Shown in pieces: positions 17,901 through 25,424 of a stretch of 61,680 bases of DNA. Each line of letters opens with the position of its first letter. Position 1 is the first letter of the stretch. The notes under the pieces are model-generated. The model was not told where the DNA came from, did not search any database, and saw only the letters and a program-made list of their open reading frames with translations. The translations under genes were made by a program, and so were the position numbers. Source of the DNA: Scybalocola_A sp900557175 (GTDB lineage Bacteria > Bacillota > Clostridia > Lachnospirales > Lachnospiraceae); assembly GCA_937890745.1 (NCBI GenBank), contig CALADH010000045.1:1-61680 (forward strand). Direction: 5' to 3'.

Positions 17901-18479
17901 TTTAGCTAAATCATCGTAGTCAAGACATTCGATTTTCTGAATTTCATGTGATGTTCTGAAACCATCGAAGAAGTGGATGAATGGCACTCTGCTCTTGATT
18001 GTTGAAAGATGAGCAACTGCTGCCAAATCCATAACTTCCTGTACGGAGTTTGAACAAAGCATAGCAAAGCCTGTCTGACGGCATGCCATAACGTCGGAGT
18101 GATCACCGAAAATTGAAAGCGCATGTGTTGCTAATGCTCTCGCACTTACATGGAATACACAAGGGATTAACTCACCTGCGATTTTATACATATTTGGAAT
18201 CATCAGGAGAAGTCCCTGAGAAGCTGTATAAGTTGTTGTCAGTGCACCTGCTGAAAGTGAACCGTGTACGGCACCTGCTGCACCTGCCTCTGACTGCATC
18301 TCTGTTACCTGTACAGGCTGTCCAAAAATATTTTTTCTTCCGTTAGCTGCCCACTCATCTGTAACTTCAGCCATCGGTGAGGATGGTGTGATCGGGAAAA
18401 TGCCCGCTACCTCTGTAAATGCATAGGAAGCCCATGCAGCAGCAGTATTACCATCCATGGTTTTCATAACTTTTGCCAT
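14937..18479 (-). CDS. nifJ: pyruvate:ferredoxin (flavodoxin) oxidoreductase
   Basis: At 1180 residues this is a full single-chain PFOR, which oxidises pyruvate to acetyl-CoA and CO2 and reduces ferredoxin. Visible parts in order are the pyruvate-domain start FPITPSSPMAE, the gamma domain near residue 430-470 (GLGADGTVGANKNSIKIIG), two 4Fe-4S motifs with cysteines 691/694/697/701 and 747/750/753/757, the third-cluster cysteines starting at 813/816 (GACAGCGETPYAK), and the thiamine diphosphate domain (FGGDGWAYDIGYGG, DTEVYSNTGGQ). It is monocistronic, with its own promoter and a strong terminator. It marks the host as an anaerobe; codon use looks like that of a highly expressed gene. Confidence 0.98.
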   Translation of the reverse strand: MAKVMKTMDGNTAAAWASYAFTEVAGIFPITPSSPMAEVTDEWAANGRKNIFGQPVQVTEMQSEAGAAGAVHGSLSAGALTTTYTASQGLLLMIPNMYKIAGELIPCVFHVSARALATHALSIFGDHSDVMACRQTGFAMLCSNSVQEVMDLAAVAHLSTIKSRVPFIHFFDGFRTSHEIQKIECLDYDDLAKLVDYKALDEFRKSALNPEHPAVHGTAQNPDIFFQCKEAANKFYDAVPGVVEEYLGEISKLTGRDYQLFNYYGAPDADRVIIAMGSVCEAAEEVIDYLTAKGEKVGLVKVHLYRPFSVEHFLKAIPATAKKIAVLDRTKESGSLGEPLYEDVCTALFKNGMYDTLVVGGRYGLGSKDVTPAQIISVYENLNAAEPKNGFTIGIVDDVTNLSLPVLPEVDVAGEGTTSCKFWGLGADGTVGANKNSIKIIGDHTDMYAQAYFSYDSKKSGGITQSHLRFGKKPIRSTYYVKTADFVACHNQAYVYLYDMLSEIKENGTFLLNTEWSREELEENLPASMKQIIAKKNIKFYTINATDIAKEIGLGNRTNTVLQSAFFKLANIIPIEDAVKFMKEAILKTYGKKGEAIVNMNYAAVDAGVDGAVEVEVPAEWANAVDAHPKAEKEIPAFVKNIVQPINACKGDDLPVSTFAGIENGEFPLGTAAYEKRGVATMVPQWDSSKCIQCNQCSYVCPHATIRPFLLTEEENAAAPANYGAVKGKGKGVDQYYFKMQVSVMDCLGCGSCANVCPAKDKALTMVPLHTQYDEAANWDYSMTLSKKENPLSKDTVKGSQFEQPLLEFSGACAGCGETPYAKLITQLFGDRMYIANATGCSSIWGGSAPSMPYTTNEKGQGPAWSNSLFEDNAEFGYGMYLGVKQQRKALADKVTTLLDSSADETLKAAAKAWLDTMNLGEESKATSATLLEAAKAYNGEDAAVKAACDAVVDGKDHLVKKSQWIFGGDGWAYDIGYGGVDHVLASGDDVNVFVFDTEVYSNTGGQASKSTPVGAVAKFAASGKKIKKKDLGRMAMSYGYVYVAQVAMGASQAQLVKALKEAESYPGPSLVIAYAPCINHGIKGGMTGAQTRIKQAVECGYWHMYRFNPLLAQEGKNPFTLDSTREPKGNFRDFIMSEVRYSSLTRTFPETAEELFTKTEESAKERLATYIGLADGTTK

Positions 18480-18525
18480 TTGAAATTATCTCCTTTCATT
18501 TGTAATGCAAAATTCATTCAGTATT

Positions 18526-18554
18526 ATTTTAATACAAAGCTTTAAGAACGTCAA
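18526..18554 (-). promoter_or_regulatory. promoter of nifJ
   Basis: TTGACG (18554-18549) is separated by 17 bases from TAAAAT (18531-18526) on the minus strand. Upstream lies the 12-bp palindrome TTCAATATTGAA (18577-18588), centred about 64 bases before the start, a possible regulator site. Confidence 0.7.
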
Positions 18555-18597
18555 GAATATATCAATCTTAACATTGTTCAATATTGAATACAAAACT

Positions 18598-19593
18598 TTA
18601 TTCAATGCCGCTCACTGAAACATAATAGTCACTATCGCTGTGTGACACATAAATTTCAAAGCCATCGCCTTTAGTAAATGTAAAATCATGTTCATCATCA
18701 AATATCAGGCAGCGGTCTATGAAATCTTTTTCTGCAGCTGTCCCGGAAACAGTTTTTACCATAAACCCGATTACTGCCCTTGCTTCTTCTTCGCTTTCAA
18801 CCGTTGCAGTAATCTGATGAAGATTTTCTGTCGCCGTGTCAGCTTCGACATTCATATAGACTTCGACATCATCTCTGTTATCATAAATCGCAGTTCTTTT
18901 TTCAAGCTGGATTTTTTCATTTTTGCCGATATGCATCACATAATTATCTGACGGATACGACTCCACAACGATATCCTGTTCAGACAATTTCATATGTTCC
19001 TTACAAAAAGCCACGACTGCCTCAACACCCTCATCCAATTTTATCGGAAAATGGACATAAGAATTACATTCTTCGCCCCGTTCAAGCACATCCGCCTCCT
19101 CAAGCGAACCGCCGGTCTCATACTGCCATATGCCATCGGCAAATTTTTGCTCGGCATTTTCAGGATTAAAATTATAAAGGTCGTATTCATCTTCTGTTTC
19201 TTCATCATAAGCACTGACACCGCCATTGCCGGCATCATTGCCGCTGTCAGAAAATATATCCGAAAAGAAATATTTGACCTCTCTTATAAAGTCTTTCCCT
19301 GTATCGCTTGTCAAAAAGCTTCCTATAATAATCACAAAAAAGCAAATCCAGAAAATAACAGCCGGCTTTTTGTGTGTCTTTTTTTGATGTGATTTTTTTT
19401 GATGTATCGTTTTTTCACCTGTCTTTTGATCGTAACCATATGTCTGCTGAGACACATTTGGCTCAGGCGTTTCATACTGCATTTTATAGTCGCCCTCAAT
19501 CTCCTGCGCCTTCCACACAAAAGAATTGCAGGCGTCGCAGTGATGCTTTTTCGTCATCACACTGTCGCAATACGGACAAATTTTTAAAATCAT
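18598..19593 (-). CDS. membrane protein with N-terminal zinc-ribbon, function unknown
   Basis: The 331-residue protein begins with two CxxC pairs (CPYC at 6-9 and CDAC near 19-22), a zinc-ribbon. A basic Lys/His stretch and one membrane helix at about 109-128 (VIFWICFFVIIIGSFL) follow. The remainder is an acidic, presumably extracellular domain that I do not recognise. It starts 39 bases after yedF and may be the last gene of the selenium operon, but nothing in it points to selenium metabolism. Confidence 0.75.
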   Translation of the reverse strand: MILKICPYCDSVMTKKHHCDACNSFVWKAQEIEGDYKMQYETPEPNVSQQTYGYDQKTGEKTIHQKKSHQKKTHKKPAVIFWICFFVIIIGSFLTSDTGKDFIREVKYFFSDIFSDSGNDAGNGGVSAYDEETEDEYDLYNFNPENAEQKFADGIWQYETGGSLEEADVLERGEECNSYVHFPIKLDEGVEAVVAFCKEHMKLSEQDIVVESYPSDNYVMHIGKNEKIQLEKRTAIYDNRDDVEVYMNVEADTATENLHQITATVESEEEARAVIGFMVKTVSGTAAEKDFIDRCLIFDDEHDFTFTKGDGFEIYVSHSDSDYYVSVSGIE

Positions 19594-19632
19594 CCCCCGA
19601 CTTACCTCCTCTGAATCATTGCAGCATACGCG

Positions 19633-20202
19633 TTACGGACAAATAATTTTGCCTGCATTCTGTTGTTTTTCAACAATCACGTACATATTTGTGACACCGC
19701 CGACCATCACTTTATTTTCAAGTCCGTAAAAATTTAAACACGTACCACAGGATAAAATTTCAACACCCGCAGCCTCAAGTTTTCTGAGGTCTTCGATGAC
19801 CGGAGAGCCTTCCGTTGTCAGTTTAACACCGCCATTGTAAAAAATCATCGCTGCCGGAAGCTTTTCTGTTTCTGTCAATGTGTAAATAAAACTTTTCATC
19901 AGCGCCTCTCCGAGGGCATCATCCCCCGAACCTGCATACTGTGACTTTACAACAATGACTGTCCCGTCATCATGTCTTTTTTCCTGACCCTTCAGACTTT
20001 CCTGAAGCATCTCAACAGCCCAAAAGCCTTCATTAATTTTCACTTCACATGGAATATTCATCACTGCTGCCATCTTCTGAAGATTTTCAACCGAAGTTTC
20101 ATTATCCACAAGCACACAGACATGTGTATGCTCTGCCAGCGCCTTCTTTGCCATAATGACCGGTCTCGGACACAAAAGTCCTCTTGCATCTACTGTAAAC
20201 AT
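19633..20202 (-). CDS. yedF: sulfurtransferase-like selenium metabolism protein YedF
   Basis: The first ~75 residues form a TusA/SirA-like domain with the diagnostic CPRPV motif (Cys11). The rest is a DsrE-like domain with a conserved cysteine pair (SCGTC). This two-domain layout is the YedF family, which co-occurs with selD and is proposed to handle selenium for labile selenium cofactors. It starts 14 bases after the selD stop and its ribosome binding site GGGAGG overlaps the end of selD, so the two are cotranscribed. Confidence 0.92.
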   Translation of the reverse strand: MFTVDARGLLCPRPVIMAKKALAEHTHVCVLVDNETSVENLQKMAAVMNIPCEVKINEGFWAVEMLQESLKGQEKRHDDGTVIVVKSQYAGSGDDALGEALMKSFIYTLTETEKLPAAMIFYNGGVKLTTEGSPVIEDLRKLEAAGVEILSCGTCLNFYGLENKVMVGGVTNMYVIVEKQQNAGKIICP

Positions 20203-20216
20203 TCTTTTTTCCTCCC

Positions 20217-21251
20217 TTATAATACTGTCACTCTTTGTTCTGTCGCATCGGTAACCTGACCGACAATGGCTGCCGCCGGATTTCTTTCCTTAATCCGGCA
20301 AAGCAATGCCTCTGCGTCTTTTTCCTCACAGGCAATTAAAAGACCGCCGCTTGTCTGAGGATCAAATACGACCTCCTCAAAGGCGTAATCATTGTCGGTA
20401 AATAAAACCTTATCCGCCGCAAACTTCCGGTTTCTCTGTCCGGCGCATGTGATCATAAATGCTTTCGCATAAGCGTACGCCGACGCCATCACAGGAAGCT
20501 TTTCTTTATAAATAATGGCACTTTTGCCAGAGCCTTCCATCATTTCGATAAGATGATTCATAAAACCGAAACCGGTCACATCGGTGCAGGCATGCACACA
20601 AAAACCGTCCATCGCCTCACAGGCATATTTATTCAGAAGCGTCATTGAAGCCGCCGCTTCCAAAAATCCGTTTTCACTGTCCATATCCATATTTTTTGCA
20701 GCAACAATCATGCCTGTGCCAAGCTTTTTTGTAAAAATAAGCAGATCGCCCGCCTTGGCACCGGTGTTTGCCAGAATTTTATCCGGATGTACAAAGCCTG
20801 TGACTGACAGTCCGTATTTCGGCTCATTGTCGCGGATAGAATGACCGCCACAGAGTACGCCGCCGGCTTCAAGCACCTTGTCGGCGCCGCCTTTAAGAAT
20901 TTCACCGAGAATACGCTCATCTAAGCTGTCTGGAAAGGCAACGATATTCATAGCCGTTTTCACCGTGCCGCCCATGGCATATACATCGCTTAAAGCATTG
21001 GCAGCCGCAATCTGACCATATAAATATGGATCATCAACAATCGGCGGAAAAAAGTCAAGCGTCTGTATAATTGCAAGCTCATCACTGACCTTATACACAC
21101 CGGCATCATCAGCATAATCAAAGCCGACAAGCAAATTTGAATCCTTCTTTACCGGAATATTTTTGATGACATTTGTCAGACGTCCGGCCGGTATTTTAGC
21201 GCCGCAGCCGCCGGTCTGGCAAAGTGACGTCAGCCTTACTTCATTTTCCAT
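20217..21251 (-). CDS. selD: selenide, water dikinase (selenophosphate synthetase)
   Basis: SelD makes selenophosphate from selenide and ATP. The true start is the ATG at 21251 (MENEVRLTS) with AGGAGAG just upstream, giving 344 residues, the usual size. The catalytic N-terminus is CQTGGCGAKI, with Cys16 at the position that is selenocysteine in some homologs and Lys19 conserved, so this is the cysteine form. DDAGVYKV and QTLDFFPPIVDDPYLYGQIAAANALSD-like nucleotide-binding segments are intact. It lies in an operon with yqeB, a yqeC fusion, a MoeA-like gene and yedF, not with selA/selB, which points to selenium use in a molybdenum hydroxylase cofactor. Confidence 0.96.
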   Translation of the reverse strand: MENEVRLTSLCQTGGCGAKIPAGRLTNVIKNIPVKKDSNLLVGFDYADDAGVYKVSDELAIIQTLDFFPPIVDDPYLYGQIAAANALSDVYAMGGTVKTAMNIVAFPDSLDERILGEILKGGADKVLEAGGVLCGGHSIRDNEPKYGLSVTGFVHPDKILANTGAKAGDLLIFTKKLGTGMIVAAKNMDMDSENGFLEAAASMTLLNKYACEAMDGFCVHACTDVTGFGFMNHLIEMMEGSGKSAIIYKEKLPVMASAYAYAKAFMITCAGQRNRKFAADKVLFTDNDYAFEEVVFDPQTSGGLLIACEEKDAEALLCRIKERNPAAAIVGQVTDATEQRVTVL

Positions 21252-21261
21252 ATCTCTCCTC

Positions 21262-22284
21262 CTAATAACCTTTTCCGAAATGGCAGACCGGATAACGGCA
21301 CACATCACACTGCATACAAAGGCCGCCGTGTCCAAGCCCTGCGATATCCTCCATTGTGATTGTCTCCCCTGCAAGAATTTTCGGAAGCGCCATGTCAAAA
21401 ACTGTTGTCTTTGCATGCATCACGCAGCCCGGAAGTCCCATCACTGGAATATCACCGTAATATGCCATTAAAAACATAGCGCCCGGAAGTACCGGTGTAC
21501 CGTAGGTGACAAGGCGTGCACCGATATCTTTAATGGCCGCCGGTGTCAGATCATCCGGATCAACGCTCATACCGCCCGTGCAAAAAATCATTTCAGCCCC
21601 TTTATCAAGCCATTCTTTAATGGCAGACTTAATCTTTTCCTTATCATCAGGCACAAGTGTCTGTCCCATCACTTCGCAGCCATAGGCCTCAAGCTTTGCA
21701 CATACCGCCGGCCCGAACTTATCTTCAATCCGGTGATAATAAACTTCGCTGCCGGTCGTCACAATGGCCGCCTTTCGCGGCGTAAACGGAAGTACCGATA
21801 TAATCTTTTCACTATCTAAAGCTTCCTTTGCCGCTGAAAGCTTCTTCTCATCAATGACAAGAGGAATCACGCGAGCCGCAGCCACGTTCTGCCCTTTCTT
21901 TACCGGCGTATCGTTCATCAGCGTGGCAAATGATATCTCGCCGAGCATATTTAATTTCTTTAAAAGCGGTACATTGACCTTTAAAAGGCCGTCAAAAGCA
22001 GCATCAAAACTAATCTTTCCTTCCTTGATTTCACCAAAGGTCAGCCCTTTTCCCATCGCGATATCCTTTAAAAATATAGCAGCGTCATTCTCATGCACCA
22101 TGCCCGGTTTATTTTCCCACACATACAGATGATCCTTTCCGAGAGAAAGCAGCACTGGAATATCCGCCTCTGTCACAATATGTCCTTTTTTAAACCGCCG
22201 TCCTTTAAATTCTCCCGGCAATATCTGTGTAATATCATGGCACAAAATTGTGCCGACAGCTTCTGTTACTGGAATTTTCTTCAT
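21262..22284 (-). CDS. MoeA/MogA-like molybdopterin-binding protein with Cys-rich C-terminus
   Basis: This ~340-residue protein has a molybdopterin-binding (MoaB/MogA-type) domain at about 170-310, with ATVTTGSEV-like and FCTGGMSVDPDDLTP motifs and the GLPGCVMHAKTT segment. The last 25 residues add a cysteine cluster (GLCMQCDVCRYPVC) that is absent from ordinary MoeA. Its ATG at 22284 overlaps the yqeB stop (TGATG), so translation is coupled. Context in the selenium/molybdenum operon suggests a role in loading or modifying the molybdenum cofactor of the hydroxylase, perhaps with the cysteines handling metal or selenium. That role is inference. Confidence 0.88.
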   Translation of the reverse strand: MKKIPVTEAVGTILCHDITQILPGEFKGRRFKKGHIVTEADIPVLLSLGKDHLYVWENKPGMVHENDAAIFLKDIAMGKGLTFGEIKEGKISFDAAFDGLLKVNVPLLKKLNMLGEISFATLMNDTPVKKGQNVAAARVIPLVIDEKKLSAAKEALDSEKIISVLPFTPRKAAIVTTGSEVYYHRIEDKFGPAVCAKLEAYGCEVMGQTLVPDDKEKIKSAIKEWLDKGAEMIFCTGGMSVDPDDLTPAAIKDIGARLVTYGTPVLPGAMFLMAYYGDIPVMGLPGCVMHAKTTVFDMALPKILAGETITMEDIAGLGHGGLCMQCDVCRYPVCHFGKGY

Positions 22285-23090
22285 CAATCTATACCGCCTT
22301 TCATAAGTATTGTCTGCAGGACGCCGCCGGCGATTGTCCTTGCTTTGTCAGAAATCGTAAAGCAATTACCCTGCTCTGAAAGTCTCGGATCAATATCTGC
22401 AATTTTAAAACCTTCAGGCACTTCAATCCCATCTCTTAAAAGTCCCCGGAGAACACCGTCAATGGTTGCCTCAACCGGTGTGTCACCGACATAGGCAATG
22501 ACATCTCCCTTTGTCACAATATCGCTGATGTGGCATACATTTTTCATCATGCCTGCTGCCGGCGCGTGAATCACACGCTCTTTTGTAAAGCCGCCGATAT
22601 TTCCCGGAACGCCTGTATTTGCAATCGCCATCCCCTTTGTAATGATTCGCCCTAAAGCATGTCCCCGCTTTGTCTCAATGACAGCATCCACATCGCTGCC
22701 TGCCGTAAAGCCCGGCCCAAGGCCGATCACAAGCGGCGCCATATCTTTGTATGTACCCATATTTTTCTTTGCCAAAATCGCATCAACAACAACCTGAGGC
22801 TGTAATTTTCTGATCCATTCACCATCAGCATCTGAAAGCAGCGGAACCATTTTAAGCTGCCAGCACGTTCTTATATCCTCCAGCGTCTCCACTTTCTTTG
22901 CAACAACATTTTCCACGGCTGTCTCTCCCGAAAACATCGCTTCCGCAAAAGCTGCGTACCGCCGTATAACTGTCGGTCTTTCAATCTCCAAAGCTGCCAC
23001 CTTAAAGCCGCACATATGCAGCATGTGAATTGTACCTGTCGCCAGATCACCCGCGCCGCGGACAACAACGACTGTATCTTTTATCTTCAT
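22284..23090 (-). CDS. yqeB: selenium-dependent molybdenum hydroxylase system protein YqeB
   Basis: The 268-residue protein has the N-terminal Rossmann-like start VVVVRGAGDLATGTIHMLHMCGF and the conserved GLGPGFTAGSDVDAVIET segment of the YqeB/EF2563 family. The family occurs only with selD and selenium-dependent molybdenum hydroxylases. The ATG at 23090 forms an ATGA overlap with the upstream stop and has GGAGG five bases before it, which settles the start. Its biochemical activity is not established; it resembles XdhC-type maturation factors in genomic behaviour. Confidence 0.92.
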   Translation of the reverse strand: MKIKDTVVVVRGAGDLATGTIHMLHMCGFKVAALEIERPTVIRRYAAFAEAMFSGETAVENVVAKKVETLEDIRTCWQLKMVPLLSDADGEWIRKLQPQVVVDAILAKKNMGTYKDMAPLVIGLGPGFTAGSDVDAVIETKRGHALGRIITKGMAIANTGVPGNIGGFTKERVIHAPAAGMMKNVCHISDIVTKGDVIAYVGDTPVEATIDGVLRGLLRDGIEVPEGFKIADIDPRLSEQGNCFTISDKARTIAGGVLQTILMKGGID

Positions 23091-24310
23091 TTTCTCCTCC
23101 ATCTGTCCAAGTTTTTCAAATCATCCGGTGCATCAATATCAAATCCCCACCGGGCATTTGTAAAATGCACCTTATAAACATCCTTTTCATTGGCGCTGAT
23201 GACGGCACGGCCGCCGATATCGCCTTTCAGTGCTGCAAGCGCCCCTGCATATTTTGCCGGAAATATGACCGGATTTCCCCGCCGGAAGCCGCCGTTTTTA
23301 TCCGGATACTCCGGCACAATAATCTTTTGTCCGCCGCAAGCTGCAAAGGCGGTTTTCAGTTTTCTGATCATTCCCGGCTCTATAAACGGCATATCACCCA
23401 TAAAAAACATAAGGCCTTCAGGATTTTTTGCCATCGCCTCACAAGTGCCGCACACAACCGAAGTGCTTTGTCCTTCATCGGCCCTGCTGTTTCTGATAAT
23501 ATGAAAATGTCTGTCTCTGGCAAGCGCCGATACTTCCTCCTGATTTGTGACTACATATTTTTCTGAAAAATCAGAAGCGGCGACAGCCTCAAACACATGG
23601 GCAATCATCGGCATATCATCCATATTAAGTAAAAGCTTATTTGCCCCCATCCGGCGCGAAAAACCGGAAGCGAGCACGATTGCCGCAATATCCGCCTGAT
23701 TTTTCCATAAAAACGTCTCACCCCGCGCATGGGCAAACATTCCGTCCGGCGATACGCTCATACGCAAAAACATCTCCTCCGTCACCGTCGTTACATGCCC
23801 ATGCTTTGCCTCATAAACCGCCAGCCTGTGCACGGTCGTCCCGTTGGCCGGTTTCCCGATACAATCCGGCGCACAGACGCCGATTGTCACTGTTGTCTCC
23901 GGCACAATGACCGGCTCATCGGCGCGCCACACCTTCACCGGACGTCCGGCAGAGCCATCAGCTTCTATAAGCAATATATCCGTCTTTAAAAGCGCCTGAT
24001 GCTTTAAATTTTCCGATAAGCCGTGAAGCTTTCTTACATCAGATTTCCCGAAAGGCTCTCTGATTTCATCCGCAAAATAATAAATGCCCGGCATTTTAAT
24101 TTCTTCGTCACACCGCCCGATATACATTCTGTCATAACTGCCCTTTGGCGGAAAGGCGATATTCACTGTTGTCCCAATACCGACACGGTACTTTTCCGAC
24201 AATACAGAAGCCATATATTCGATGAGTGTCGTCTTCCCGCCGCACCCGGTCACCGAAACAACATCTCCCGGTTCTAAGCTGTCTAAAACCGATATATCAA
24301 AACTTTTCAA
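23087..24310 (-). CDS. yqeC: YqeC - MocA fusion: selenium cofactor protein plus molybdopterin nucleotidyltransferase
   Basis: Residues 1-205 match YqeC, with the P-loop VTGCGGKTTLI (Lys26) and EADGSAGRP. Residues ~207-407 form a MobA/MocA-type nucleotidyltransferase beginning IVLASGFSRRMGANKLLL, with FFMGDMPFI and GNPVIFP, which attach CMP to molybdopterin. Elsewhere these are often separate neighbouring genes, so this is a natural domain fusion linking the selenium step and cofactor cytidylylation. The start is a TTG at 24310 preceded by GGGAGGGG. It is the first gene of a five-gene overlapping operon (yqeC-mocA, yqeB, moeA-like, selD, yedF). Confidence 0.9.
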   Translation of the reverse strand: MKSFDISVLDSLEPGDVVSVTGCGGKTTLIEYMASVLSEKYRVGIGTTVNIAFPPKGSYDRMYIGRCDEEIKMPGIYYFADEIREPFGKSDVRKLHGLSENLKHQALLKTDILLIEADGSAGRPVKVWRADEPVIVPETTVTIGVCAPDCIGKPANGTTVHRLAVYEAKHGHVTTVTEEMFLRMSVSPDGMFAHARGETFLWKNQADIAAIVLASGFSRRMGANKLLLNMDDMPMIAHVFEAVAASDFSEKYVVTNQEEVSALARDRHFHIIRNSRADEGQSTSVVCGTCEAMAKNPEGLMFFMGDMPFIEPGMIRKLKTAFAACGGQKIIVPEYPDKNGGFRRGNPVIFPAKYAGALAALKGDIGGRAVISANEKDVYKVHFTNARWGFDIDAPDDLKNLDRWRRK

Positions 24311-24431
24311 ACAACCCCTCCCTTTTGCAATCTCATAAGATTATCTTATCATATATACAATTTTTTTTCATCCCCAAAATGACATCGTGTGTTTTTTATA
24401 ATACCAGACGTCTGAAAAATTCCTATGTCAC

Positions 24432-24474
24432 AAAAAAGCGAAGCCTATTTTCTTTTTGAAAATAAACTCCGCTT
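24432..24474 (-). terminator. terminator after the Crp/Fnr-family gene
   Basis: An imperfect hairpin of about 17 pairs (AAGCGGAGTTTATTTTC and AAAATAGGCTTCGCTT-type arms) starts in the stop codon region of the regulator gene and is followed by TTTTTT on the minus strand. Confidence 0.75.
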
Positions 24475-25150
24475 ATTCGTCCAGTATACGATTAAGTTCA
24501 TCCATATTATCAATAATAATTTCTTTTCTTCCCGCTGTGACAAGACCGTCACGCTGCATCTTCATCAGCTCTCTTGAAAGTGATGGACGCTCTGTATTTA
24601 AGTAATCCGCAAGCTGCTCTCTGTTCATCGCCAAATGTACGACGCCTGAGGCATCACAGCTGTCAAGCAGATAAGCGCTGATGCGTTTTTTAAGGCTGCC
24701 CGACGAGAGCAATGTTATTTTTTTTGTAAGAACATGGTTTCTTGTCGCGAGAATACTGAGAATATTATAAATAAACCGGGTATGGTGCGCGCAGCCTTTA
24801 CTGCATGTCTGATATAAAAAATGCTTTGGTATTGCAAGAACACTTGCCTTTTCAGTGGCAACAGCATAACAGTCATAAGCGCCATCTTCACCAAACAACT
24901 GACTGACACCGAAAATCTCATAAGGCCGTATCTCATAGAGTACCGAGCGGCGCCCTGAATAATGGTCACGACCAATGAGGACAGCGCCGCTCACTAACAC
25001 ATAAAGCATTGACGGCACATCAAGAACATCGAAAATACGGCTATCCTTGCCGTAATAGTGAATACCGGCGCCTGAGCAGCTCAGGCACCGGTGAATATCA
25101 TCTTCACTCATGTTCTTAAAAAGTACACACTTGTCATACCGAAAATTCAT
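24473..25150 (-). CDS. Crp/Fnr-family transcriptional regulator
   Basis: The 225-residue protein has an N-terminal cyclic-nucleotide-type sensor domain (PSMLYVLVSGAVLIG, PYEIFGVSQLFGE) and a C-terminal helix-turn-helix (MNREQLADYLNTERPSLSRELMKM, about 172-195). Cysteines at 8, 23 and 25 near the N-terminus and a CSKGCAHH pair later could bind an iron-sulfur cluster, but the pattern is not classic FNR. It starts five bases after the rubredoxin stop and is probably cotranscribed with it. A TGTAAC-N4-GTTACA dyad upstream of rubredoxin suggests autoregulation. It sits between the selenium cofactor operon and the hydroxylase genes and may control both. Confidence 0.9.
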   Translation of the reverse strand: MNFRYDKCVLFKNMSEDDIHRCLSCSGAGIHYYGKDSRIFDVLDVPSMLYVLVSGAVLIGRDHYSGRRSVLYEIRPYEIFGVSQLFGEDGAYDCYAVATEKASVLAIPKHFLYQTCSKGCAHHTRFIYNILSILATRNHVLTKKITLLSSGSLKKRISAYLLDSCDASGVVHLAMNREQLADYLNTERPSLSRELMKMQRDGLVTAGRKEIIIDNMDELNRILDE

Positions 25151-25155
25151 CTGAA

Positions 25156-25314
25156 TTATAATTCTCTGAATTCTTCCTTACCCATACCGCAAATCGGACA
25201 TACCCAATCTTCTGGAAGATCTTCAAAAGCAGTACCTGCTGCAATACCGTTATCCGGATCGCCTACCTCAGGATCATAAATATAGCCACATGGTTCACAT
25301 TCATACTTTTTCAT
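25156..25314 (-). CDS. rubredoxin
   Basis: This is a complete 52-residue rubredoxin with both iron-binding CxxCG motifs, cysteines 6/9 (CEPCGYIYDP) and 39/42 (CPICGMGKEEF), and the family core PEDWVCP. It is a small cytoplasmic one-electron carrier used in anaerobes for oxygen and peroxide detoxification or hydroxylase electron transfer. The ATG at 25314 has a GGAGAC site upstream. It precedes the Crp/Fnr gene by five bases and follows the hydroxylase operon. Confidence 0.97.
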   Translation of the reverse strand: MKKYECEPCGYIYDPEVGDPDNGIAAGTAFEDLPEDWVCPICGMGKEEFREL

Positions 25315-25408
25315 AATATCAGTCTCCTTTATTTAAAATAATTTTTATACAATAACCCGGATGATTTCTTCATCCTTGTTTATAGTATCACATGAAAACG
25401 CACATTTA

Positions 25409-25424
25409 TGTAACAACGGTTACA
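25409..25424. promoter_or_regulatory. Crp/Fnr-type dyad upstream of rubredoxin-regulator operon
   Basis: TGTAAC-AACG-GTTACA is a perfect 6-bp inverted repeat with a 4-base spacer. On the minus strand it lies about 41-45 bases before a predicted start set by TATAAA at 25384-25379, and no good -35 box exists. This is the class II activator position for Crp/Fnr proteins. It overlaps the stop codon of the hydroxylase large subunit. Confidence 0.55.

Noticed and set aside
20217..21251. Possible selenocysteine codon in selD
   Set aside because: The active-site position is encoded by a cysteine codon and the frame has no in-frame TGA.
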